NCBI GenBank assembly: GCA_019751935.1
Contig: JAIEMR010000191.1
Span: 1-5,574, forward strand
DNA: 5,574 bases
Reading direction: 5' to 3'
Origin: Alphaproteobacteria bacterium
GTDB lineage: Bacteria > Pseudomonadota > Alphaproteobacteria > Paracaedibacterales > CAIULA01
Under the pieces are notes generated by a model that was not told where the DNA came from, did not search any database, and saw only the letters and a list, made by a program, of their open reading frames with translations. A program made the position numbers and the translations under genes. Shown one piece after another: positions 1 to 5,574 of the stretch. Each line of letters starts with the position of its first letter. The first letter of the stretch is position 1.

Positions 1-753
1 ACTGGAGGTTTTACACTCGGAGCAGACAAATGCTACAATGATTTTCTTGTGGGAGCCGCATTTAGCTATACCAATTCCCATCTCAACTGGGAAAAATCTG
101 CAGGCAATAGCCACATTAATAGTTACTATGGCGGACTTTATGGAAACTGGAATAACCATTTGGTGTATGTGAACACTTCCTTGCTAGGAGCGTTTAGTCA
201 GTATGATACAACACGTCACTTCCCGCTTAGAAGAACTAATCGTAACGCAAAGTCCAACCATAATGGTGGAGAGCTATTAGCTGGCGTTGAATCGGGAGCA
301 ATCTTCAAAAAACTATTCTGCGAAATGGATCTTATTCCTTTTATTAGCGTTGATTACGTCTATTTAGCCCAACAAGCCTACAGTGAAACTGGCGCAGGTG
401 GCTCAAATCTTCGTGTCAGCAGCCGCAACGATCAGCTGATTCAACCCCAGGTAGGGATTGAATTCGCACGCCGTTTTCTTTGTGGGGGTTGGGTAATTGC
501 CCCAAACTTAGCCTTAAGTTACGTGAACCAGTCCCCTCTAACAAGTCGCATGCTAGACGTTACAGTAATAAGCCTCTCTCATGAATTTAGCGTGGATGGG
601 TGGAGTTTTGAACGTAATTTAGGGGAACTTTCCTTTAGTTTGGATTTCTCAGATTGTAATGGGATGTCAAGCTTTGCAGTTCGCTATGATGGTCAATATG
701 GCGGAAATTATTGGACACAAACAGCTAGCCTTATGTTCAATTTACGTTTCTAA
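1..753 (+). CDS. Autotransporter beta-barrel domain protein, 3' end only
   Basis: The frame is open from base 1, so the gene begins outside the window. A GTG at 49 lies inside a conserved strand (TGGFTLGADKCYNDFLVGAA) and is not the start. The visible 250 residues are nearly all of a type Va autotransporter translocator. They show alternating amphipathic strands rich in Gly, Tyr and Trp, such as INSYYGGLYGNW, the VRYDGQYGGNYW strand near the end, and a C-terminal Phe (SLMFNLRF), the usual signal for outer-membrane barrel assembly. Autotransporter barrels are about 250-300 residues, so only the first strands and the N-terminal passenger are missing. Its role would be to insert in the outer membrane and export or anchor the passenger, whose nature cannot be seen here. 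Several Cys residues are present (C11, and others in the barrel), which fits disulfide-rich chlamydial envelopes. The GH8 gene follows after 26 bases on the same strand, suggesting co-transcription. Family confidence is high; the specific function is unknown. Confidence 0.85.
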   Translation, partial: TGGFTLGADKCYNDFLVGAAFSYTNSHLNWEKSAGNSHINSYYGGLYGNWNNHLVYVNTSLLGAFSQYDTTRHFPLRRTNRNAKSNHNGGELLAGVESGAIFKKLFCEMDLIPFISVDYVYLAQQAYSETGAGGSNLRVSSRNDQLIQPQVGIEFARRFLCGGWVIAPNLALSYVNQSPLTSRMLDVTVISLSHEFSVDGWSFERNLGELSFSLDFSDCNGMSSFAVRYDGQYGGNYWTQTASLMFNLRF

Positions 754-770
754 GCAATAACTCAACAAAA

Positions 771-775
771 GTGAG
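771..775 (+). promoter_or_regulatory. Probable ribosome binding site deciding the GH8 start
   Basis: GTGAG lies 4 bases before the ATG at 780 and pairs partly with the 16S rRNA 3' end. The alternative in-frame GTG at 771 has only an A-rich stretch (CTCAACAAAA) before it, with no Shine-Dalgarno match. Starting at 780 also gives a cleaner signal peptide (MNKFVCFIFP...). The ATG is therefore preferred over a start three codons upstream. Confidence 0.45.
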
Positions 776-779
776 TAAT

Positions 780-2057
780 ATGAATAAATTCGTCTGTTTT
801 ATTTTTCCATTAATTAGCACCTTTACGGGGTTGCAAGCACTAAATTTTCCATTTCCTGTTTCTACAAACAATAGTTATGTCTATCCTACTTCTGGGGTTA
901 TAAAACCTAACGATGTCAGTCAAGCTGCGATGAATGCAACAATTCAAACGTTTTACAATGAATGGAAGCAACAATATCTCGCAACAGTACCCTATGCACC
1001 GGACCTAATGTATGTTTTTTACAATGAAGATGGAGAATCAGATCCTGAAAATGCTGTAGCAGTCTCTGAGGGGCAAGGATATGGAATGATCCTTTCTGCC
1101 TATATGGGAGATCAAGCAAATTTTGATAGTTTGTTTCGCTTTTGTCTCGCTTTTCCAAGCAATATCACGCCCTCTTTTTTAATCGGTTGGCAACAAGTGG
1201 ATGAAGATGGGACGATTGATTATTTTCCCGATGGTGGAGATCACTCAGCAACAGATGGAGATCTCGATGTCGCCTACGCATTGCTTCTGGCTGACAAACA
1301 ATGGGGAAGTGGTGGAAACATAAACTACTTATCCTACGCAAACACAATGATGTCGAGCATACTGTCAAAAGATGTTAATTTGAGTAAATTCACGCTTAAG
1401 TTAGGTGACTGGGTAACAAATAACGATCGAAAATTCGGCAAAGCCACTCGTCCGTCTGATTTCCTCTTAAATCATTTAAGATGTTTTGCAGCAGCTTCAG
1501 GAGATTCTAGATGGCTATCGGTGATTGACAAAATCTATTCAATCATCAATGAACTGCATACTAATTTTTCAAGTAATACTGGGTTATTGCCTGATTTCGT
1601 AGAATTTAAAAACAGCTCCTACATTCCCGCAGCAGATCATTTTTTAGAAAGGGAAACAGATGGGGATTATAGTTGGAATTCCTGCCGAACCCCCTGGCGT
1701 ATTGCTACGGACTATATTTTATCCGGAGATACGAGAGCTTTAAACCAATTGACAACATTAAATAGTTGGATCCGTAATGCTGCTAGTAACCAAGCGTATA
1801 ACATTAACGCAGGCTATGAGCTTGATGGGACGCTTTTGCCCGATGAAGAAGGTGAATTTTATGATGATTTATCTTTTACAACACCTTTTGGAGTCAGCGC
1901 TATGATTAACGCAACAAATCAAATTTGGCTCAATCGCATATGGGCCTACACAGCCGACTACCCTACAAGCGAGGGAAACTATTTTTCTAATTCCATACGA
2001 TTGCTCAGCTGGATTGTCATTTCAGGCAACTGGTGGACCCCCATCAACTTACCTTAA
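780..2057 (+). CDS. Secreted glycoside hydrolase family 8 (endoglucanase/lichenase/chitosanase type)
   Basis: A complete 425-residue protein, the usual length for a single-domain GH8 enzyme. Residues 1-20 form a Sec signal peptide (hydrophobic FVCFIFPLISTFTG, likely cleavage after LQA). The catalytic domain fills the rest, with no visible carbohydrate-binding module, dockerin or anchor. SEGQGYGM (96-103) carries the expected proton-donor Glu97. ATDGDLDVAYALLLADKQW (157-175) matches the GH8 signature except for Val where Ile or Met is usual. YSWNSCRTPWR (297-307) is the late conserved motif; it has Asn300 where cellulases of the CelA/BcsZ type have the base Asp. FLE (288-290) just before it offers Glu290 as an alternative base, as in the chitosanase/lichenase subfamily. 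GH8 enzymes cleave beta-1,4 bonds in cellulose, mixed-linkage glucan, chitosan or xylan with inversion; the exact substrate cannot be read from sequence. It lies 26 bases after an autotransporter gene, probably in one transcript. No cellulose synthase gene is in view. Family assignment is firm, substrate open. Confidence 0.92.
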   Translation: MNKFVCFIFPLISTFTGLQALNFPFPVSTNNSYVYPTSGVIKPNDVSQAAMNATIQTFYNEWKQQYLATVPYAPDLMYVFYNEDGESDPENAVAVSEGQGYGMILSAYMGDQANFDSLFRFCLAFPSNITPSFLIGWQQVDEDGTIDYFPDGGDHSATDGDLDVAYALLLADKQWGSGGNINYLSYANTMMSSILSKDVNLSKFTLKLGDWVTNNDRKFGKATRPSDFLLNHLRCFAAASGDSRWLSVIDKIYSIINELHTNFSSNTGLLPDFVEFKNSSYIPAADHFLERETDGDYSWNSCRTPWRIATDYILSGDTRALNQLTTLNSWIRNAASNQAYNINAGYELDGTLLPDEEGEFYDDLSFTTPFGVSAMINATNQIWLNRIWAYTADYPTSEGNYFSNSIRLLSWIVISGNWWTPINLP

Positions 2058-2073
2058 AAGCTCATCTTTTTCT

Positions 2074-2099
2074 ATGAGAGCCTTTTCCAAGGCTCTCAT
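2074..2099 (+). terminator. Perfect 11-bp hairpin after the GH8 gene
   Basis: ATGAGAGCCTT (2074-2084) and AAGGCTCTCAT (2089-2099) are exact reverse complements around a TTCC loop, starting 16 bases after the GH8 stop codon. The position suggests the end of the rightward transcript. The 3' side is TTCATCC rather than a U-run, so it is not a textbook intrinsic terminator. It may act as a 3'-end stabilising stem or a weak terminator between convergent units. Confidence 0.6.
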
Positions 2100-2115
2100 T
2101 CATCCAATCGGATCT

Positions 2116-2430
2116 TTACTTTAAGAAGCCAAATTTATACACAAGCCCAACTCCGACGCAGTTGTTGCAGAAATGACTGCCCCCCTGATGGAATTTGTAT
2201 TCTAAAGTAATCTCTGTATTGCGAAAGATTGGAAAGGCAAATCCTACCATCGCTTGCCAAGAAAAATGAGTCCACTTTTGGTTAAAAACAATACGTGAGT
2301 TTGAGGAATGCATTTGTTGAAAATCACAACCTATACCAGATCCAACAAAAGGTTGAATGTTCCAAAATTTGCACCCCCATAACCATAAAGGCACCCTCCG
2401 CAAGTAACTATCAACAACAAATTTTTTGTT
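2116..2430 (-). pseudogene. C-terminal remnant of an outer-membrane beta-barrel protein
   Basis: About 104 leftward codons end at a TAA at 2116-2118. The product looks like the last strands of a small outer-membrane barrel: NIQPFVGSGIGCDF, then KWTHFSWQAMVGFAFPIF, then EITLEYKFHQGGSHF, and an end in VGVGLVYKFGFLK. Alternating hydrophobic residues, glycines at turns and aromatic strand ends support this. Reading upstream, the frame hits TAG at 2431-2433, and the same frame meets TGA at 2473-2475. There is no ATG near the front; the only starts are TTG or GTG-type codons such as TTG at 2401-2403, without a ribosome site. No signal peptide is visible in any of the three leftward frames just upstream. 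I infer a degraded 3' end of a once longer gene of perhaps 200 or more residues. A short, intact but unusual gene is the less likely alternative. It converges on the GH8 gene. Confidence 0.55.
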
Positions 2431-2501
2431 CTAAACGCATTTGGGGATACATACTTTCAGCTGAATTTCACATCATAAATTTTGAGATGTTTAGAAAATT
2501 T

Positions 2502-2530
2502 CAAAACAGAAAAATCGAGCCAAAAGCTCG
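2502..2530 (-). terminator. Intrinsic terminator candidate of the inverse autotransporter gene
   Basis: On the leftward strand CGAGC-TTTTG-GCTCG (2530 down to 2516) forms a perfect 5-bp, GC-rich stem. It is followed at once by ATTTTTCTGTTTTG (2515 down to 2502), a U-rich tail in the transcript. It lies about 125 bases past the stop codon of the large gene at 2656. The stem is short, but the layout is classic. The surrounding gap (2434-2655) shows no other gene. Confidence 0.5.
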
Positions 2531-2655
2531 CAACGCAAGCACTAACCAAAGAGCTTGATTCCCTATACATTATTCCCAGATTAGCGGTTATGTGTCAGTA
2601 GATTCCTTCCTCTGGAATACAGATAAAATGACTCTTGATCCTCATTATTGCGAGC

Positions 2656-5196
2656 TTAAGGTGAACTTGGAGGACATGATTGGACCGGGGAGATCTCTCC
2701 TGAAGTATTAATTATGCCTACGTTTACATCCGCTGGATCTAACGGGCTTAAATGAAAAAGTCCATCGCTTGGATTGGCAAGAAAATAATCAGCGCTGCTG
2801 TTATTTCCTGTAAGGCTTAGACAAGCTATAGGAGTCGGCAAGGTAGACCCAAGGAATACGCCTATAGAAGAACTTGAATTATCTGAAAGCGTATTATTGG
2901 CAACAGAACCTATAAGATTTGAGAACTGCTCTATATCAAGGCCTGAGGCAGCATTAGAGGAAAGGTTTTCACAATGGCTGATCGTATTGTCTGAAACATT
3001 CAATATCAAAGAATCGATACCAAGATTTGCATAACTAATAATCCCCGTCCCCTCACATCCATTAATCTCATTATTTAATATAGCCAAATTAAGACTCGAG
3101 AAATTTTGATTTACAGATATTCCACTTGAATAATTCCCAACATCTACAATAGTATTGTTGTTAATTTTCACATTTCCAACAGAAGTTACTCCTGAGCTGA
3201 TTAAAGCAATCGCATTATTCAAAAGGCCAGCGATCGTATTGTCCGTTGCTACAAACGTCAAGTTGTCGACTGGCGTTGCTAAAACTATAGCAGAGCCTAT
3301 ATTATCAGACATGGTATTTGCCGTTGCTGTAACTTCAAGAGTTGTAATTTGGCCATCGGTATGAAAGTAAAGAGAGTTCGCCCCATTTCCCGAAAACGTA
3401 TTTTCCATTACCTGCATCGAACAATGATCGGTCGTTCCGGTTGAAAAGATAACCACACTTGACCCTAAAGCTTCTGCACTTCCCGAGCCACTATTTGTAA
3501 CCGTATTGTTATACACGTTGATATCCGCATCGACAACATCCGTGAAGTCAAACTTAATCGCCCCGATTACGTTGTTGTCAAAGACGTTATTTTCTACGCG
3601 TGCAATAAAAGAATTGCCAATAGATGAGATCTCCAAAGGTATACTAGAGACAGAAGTTTGCCCTTCAAATGTATTATCCGAACTGATAACAGTAGACGTG
3701 CCGTTAAGCGTCAAAATCACTCCGTTAGTGTTATTCAAAAACTGATTGTTCGTTAAAACTATGGAAGCATCGCCAGAAAATATAGCTTGGATCGCATACG
3801 TCGTAGTGTTCTCGATCTTACAAAAAGAGACTTCTAAGCTTTGAGGATCAGCTCCAAAAATGGCATCATTATATGCAGAAGAAATGGCAATACCACTTAT
3901 AGAATTATTGCCGGCCAAAGTAATTGCATTGCCCTCTGTATCAACATTGGTATTGGTAATGATCGGATAGGAGCTGCTTTCTGCCGGAATATTAATCGTT
4001 CCTATGGAAGTTAGGAGCGAGTGACTAATACCAGAACCCCATAACTTCTGGTCCTCTTTTAAAGTGATGCCTGAATCCATTCCCCGCGTTGTTCCATTTC
4101 CACTAAACACGTAAAGAATGTCCCCTGGACTTGAATGTTCTTCTACTAATGCAAAGGTTGGAAAAGGACTTTCATAGGTGCCAGTTGAGCTACTTGTATT
4201 ATTGGCAAAAACAAAGAAAAAAGGACTGCCCGTCAAAGGATTTACCGCGGGAGAAACGACTTCAGATATTTTTGTTTTACGCAGCTTATCTACGACAATG
4301 ATTTCTTGTCTTTGTACATCTTGAACAAGTCTTTGCGCTAAAAGAGTAGAAGAGGAACACTTTTCAAATTTCTTACTTTTAGAAATTTTAGGCCTTGGCC
4401 CAAAAGGCACATTAATTCCTATACTACCCTGGATGTTTTCATGAAAACGGCTGTCATAAGAGTTAATGGCTTCAACAGAGAAATATTCATAGATTCGGGC
4501 TCCCAACCGAGCTTGCCCTCCAATTGCTTGCTTAGAACTATAATTATAGTAGTAAGGGCCTGCTGCTGCATAAAGATCAATATTTTCATTTTTCAAAATA
4601 TGAAAAGCAGCTTCTGTATTGACCCCCGACATGGAGTACTGCACTTTTTCTTGTACGGTAAAAGTTTGTCTGATAAGTGCATGATTGCCTTGAAAGCCCC
4701 CAAAAGCTGAAACAGAAGTTGTATTAGAATCATAAGCAGAACTTGTTTTAGATCCAACGGGCAGATAGCCATTGGCTCTAAAATCCCATCTAACTCCTAA
4801 TGTTTCAAACCCCAAACCTATTTGGTTATAATGCTGGTGCCTAGTATTGCGATAATCGTAATAGATATTAGCTCCATAGACTCTGCAATCTGCAAGAGCC
4901 CTAATACCCAATCCAGCATTAGCAGCGAATTTTCCATCATCAAAAACATGTCCACGAAAATCAACAAACGGCATAATCGAAAATCGACTCGGATCTGGAG
5001 CTAAAAAAGCTTCAAGAGTTGTATAGCCTTGGTTATATCCTACTCCTCCGCTTTCGATGTGTCTTACTGCCATGCGATAATGCTTACTACCACTGAAGCA
5101 ATCTTCTTCAGCAAAAGAGCTGGCTGTAAAACACACTAAAGAGCCTATAAGGGATTTTGACAAGAAAGAAGACATAAACAACCTCAGTTTTTTCAC
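2656..5196 (-). CDS. Inverse autotransporter (intimin/invasin-type) with beta-helix passenger
   Basis: 846 residues. Residues 1-29 are a signal peptide (MKKLRLF n-region, hydrophobic core, likely cut after SSFA). Residues about 33-270 form the N-terminal inverse autotransporter barrel, with motifs such as GGVGYNQGYTTLEAFLAPD, GANIYYDYRNT, LGVRWDFRANGYLPVG and a last strand near SIGINVPFG. Residues 284-304 (LAQRLVQDVQRQEIIVVDK) match the region after the barrel that in intimin and invasin threads through the pore. Residues 338-363 (ESPFPTF..., SSPGDILYVF) resemble the entry of parallel beta-helix domains. From about 425 to 800 the protein shows repeated NNT/DNT steps, roughly every 28 residues. 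In this family the N-terminal barrel sits in the outer membrane and the C-terminal part is displayed outside, often as an adhesin; the ligand here is unknown. GTG at 5196 is chosen because MKKLRLF gives a proper charged n-region and AGG lies 5 bases upstream. ATG at 5175, with GAGG 6 bases upstream, is a real alternative (839 residues). It is probably monocistronic. Confidence 0.88.
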   Translation of the reverse strand: MKKLRLFMSSFLSKSLIGSLVCFTASSFAEEDCFSGSKHYRMAVRHIESGGVGYNQGYTTLEAFLAPDPSRFSIMPFVDFRGHVFDDGKFAANAGLGIRALADCRVYGANIYYDYRNTRHQHYNQIGLGFETLGVRWDFRANGYLPVGSKTSSAYDSNTTSVSAFGGFQGNHALIRQTFTVQEKVQYSMSGVNTEAAFHILKNENIDLYAAAGPYYYNYSSKQAIGGQARLGARIYEYFSVEAINSYDSRFHENIQGSIGINVPFGPRPKISKSKKFEKCSSSTLLAQRLVQDVQRQEIIVVDKLRKTKISEVVSPAVNPLTGSPFFFVFANNTSSSTGTYESPFPTFALVEEHSSPGDILYVFSGNGTTRGMDSGITLKEDQKLWGSGISHSLLTSIGTINIPAESSSYPIITNTNVDTEGNAITLAGNNSISGIAISSAYNDAIFGADPQSLEVSFCKIENTTTYAIQAIFSGDASIVLTNNQFLNNTNGVILTLNGTSTVISSDNTFEGQTSVSSIPLEISSIGNSFIARVENNVFDNNVIGAIKFDFTDVVDADINVYNNTVTNSGSGSAEALGSSVVIFSTGTTDHCSMQVMENTFSGNGANSLYFHTDGQITTLEVTATANTMSDNIGSAIVLATPVDNLTFVATDNTIAGLLNNAIALISSGVTSVGNVKINNNTIVDVGNYSSGISVNQNFSSLNLAILNNEINGCEGTGIISYANLGIDSLILNVSDNTISHCENLSSNAASGLDIEQFSNLIGSVANNTLSDNSSSSIGVFLGSTLPTPIACLSLTGNNSSADYFLANPSDGLFHLSPLDPADVNVGIINTSGEISPVQSCPPSSP
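2800..3906 (-). repeat. Beta-helix repeat ladder in the inverse autotransporter passenger
   Basis: Protein-level repeats at residues 431-799. Each unit centres on an N-N/D-N/E-N step, mostly followed by T or S plus a hydrophobic residue. The second Asn of successive units falls at 431, 463, 484, 508, 537, 564, 599, 627, 653, 681, 709, 737, 768 and 799. The spacing is exactly 28 for four of these steps and 21-35 overall. This is the pattern of stacked coils with an asparagine ladder at a turn, as in right-handed parallel beta-helices. The DNA itself is not an obvious tandem repeat, so the units are old and diverged. Confidence 0.65.
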
Positions 5197-5204
5197 TTTT
5201 ACCT
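5182..5204 (-). promoter_or_regulatory. Two competing ribosome binding sites of the inverse autotransporter gene
   Basis: AGG (5204-5202) stands 5 bases before GTG at 5196. GAGG (5185-5182), inside the first codons, stands 6 bases before the in-frame ATG at 5175. The second has the stronger start codon and Shine-Dalgarno match; the first gives the better signal-peptide n-region (MKKLRLF). Either start leaves an exported protein. Confidence 0.4.
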
Positions 5205-5225
5205 ACCCATGAGGTTTTTATTCAA

Positions 5226-5277
5226 TTTATAATTTCCTATTCTTGGGATTTTATGGGATAGATATTTCTAGATGCAA
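5226..5277 (-). promoter_or_regulatory. Candidate promoter region of the inverse autotransporter gene
   Basis: Two weak sigma-70-like arrangements lie on the leftward strand. TATAAA (5231-5226) is a good -10 box placing the RNA start about 23 bases before the GTG codon, but has no recognisable -35 at 16-18 bases. TTGCAT (5277-5272) with an 18-base gap to TAAAAT (5253-5248) is the other pairing, with a poor -35. Chlamydial major-sigma promoters are often loose, so either could work. No operator palindrome is evident. Confidence 0.3.
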
Positions 5278-5288
5278 CTAAGAGATTT

Positions 5289-5323
5289 AAAAAAACACGC
5301 TCGACCTCAACAAGAAATCGAAT
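5289..5323 (-). terminator. Weak terminator candidate after the right-edge gene
   Basis: Within 40 bases of the stop at 5326, the leftward strand has TCGA (5321-5318) and TCGA (5304-5301). They can pair, with flanking G-U pairs, around an 11-base loop. Five bases later comes a run of seven Ts (5295-5289). The T-run is convincing; the stem is weak. Confidence 0.3.
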
Positions 5324-5325
5324 CA

Positions 5326-5574
5326 TTACCAAGAAAATTCAATTCCAGCAAGAACATCAAAAGTGTTTGCATGTTGCCAGGATTCTCCTCCCAATTCGAA
5401 ATACCCCTTTAAGCCTTTGCTAAAACAGGTTAAAACAGTGAGAGCATAGTCTATGCTATAGCTATCAAAGTTATTGCCACAGATTTGGAACGTATTGCCA
5501 AATTGGTTAAAGTGCCCTTTTGTGGTATTCTGACGACTTGATAGCAACTGGTTCCAAGCAACATCCAAGGACAG
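5326..5574 (-). CDS. Outer-membrane protein, probably autotransporter barrel C-terminus (3' end only)
   Basis: The frame is open to the window edge, so at least 82 residues of a larger protein are seen. The TTG at 5566-5568 is an internal Leu, not a start. The sequence reads like the last strands of an autotransporter translocator: LDVAWNQLLSS, then FNQFGNTFQICGNNF, then SIDYALTVLTCFSKGLKGYFELGGESW, and a final strand FDVLAGIEFSW. The closing aromatic Trp and alternating hydrophobics match the outer-membrane barrel end signal, and a GL-G-YFELGGE turn-and-strand near the end is common in this family. It presumably exports or anchors a passenger encoded outside the window. Its gene lies 129 bases upstream of the inverse autotransporter start on the same strand, with a T-run between, so the two are probably transcribed separately. 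Outer-membrane barrel is likely; the exact autotransporter assignment is less sure. Confidence 0.65.
   Translation of the reverse strand: MSLDVAWNQLLSSRQNTTKGHFNQFGNTFQICGNNFDSYSIDYALTVLTCFSKGLKGYFELGGESWQHANTFDVLAGIEFSW

Noticed and set aside
49..51. GTG as the start of the left-edge gene
   Set aside because: The frame is open to base 1 and the upstream codons (TGGFTLGADKCYNDF) belong to the same barrel strand, so it is an internal Val.
916..1368. Two leftward frames inside the GH8 gene
   Set aside because: They lie antisense to a protein with intact catalytic motifs and show no signal, domain or start context.
2371..2403. GGAGG followed by ATG on the leftward strand, in another frame than the barrel remnant
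   Set aside because: The frame stops after about 20 codons with no recognisable peptide; the SD-like match is probably chance.
2295..2558. Rightward reading frame of 87 codons opposite the barrel remnant
   Set aside because: GTG start without a ribosome site and no recognisable protein character; the antisense frame has clear barrel features.
2602..2618. ATTCC/GGAAT inverted repeat downstream of the inverse autotransporter stop
   Set aside because: A 5-bp weak stem with no U-tract; the hairpin at 2516-2530 is a better terminator candidate.
3155..5004. Rightward frames inside the inverse autotransporter gene
   Set aside because: They are shadows of the leftward coding sequence, short and without family resemblance.
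5199..5210. Four-codon ATG...TAA leader just before the inverse autotransporter start
   Set aside because: Too short to judge, with no attenuator-like structure around it; most likely chance.

Overview
The window looks like chromosomal DNA from an environmental, amoeba-associated chlamydia (Parachlamydiaceae or a relative such as Parachlamydia, Protochlamydia or Neochlamydia). The reasons are AT-rich DNA and surface proteins of types I associate with that group: autotransporter barrels, an inverse autotransporter with a beta-helix passenger, and a small outer-membrane barrel remnant. This placement comes from protein style alone, with no database search; I put it at about 0.7.

Layout. The left part (1-2057) reads rightward: the 3' end of an autotransporter beta-barrel gene (1-753), then, 26 bases later, a complete secreted glycoside hydrolase family 8 enzyme (780-2057). 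A perfect 11-bp hairpin (2074-2099) follows. The rest reads leftward. Positions 2116-2430 hold the C-terminal remnant of an outer-membrane barrel gene with no usable start, probably a pseudogene. A short GC hairpin with a U-rich tail (2502-2530) probably ends the large leftward gene (2656-5196). That gene encodes an 846-residue intimin/invasin-type inverse autotransporter whose passenger looks like a right-handed parallel beta-helix. A 129-base intergenic stretch holds its likely promoter. Upstream lies the 3' end of another leftward gene (5326-5574, cut by the window edge), whose product ends like an autotransporter barrel.

How the genes fit together. Every gene encodes an exported or outer-membrane protein, so this is a surface and secretion locus. 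The two barrel fragments and the inverse autotransporter probably display proteins on the bacterial surface. The GH8 enzyme would hydrolyse a beta-1,4-linked polysaccharide outside the cytoplasm. A link to the cellulose-containing cyst wall of amoebal hosts is attractive but is inference. I see no tRNA, rRNA, CRISPR array, insertion sequence or replication origin.
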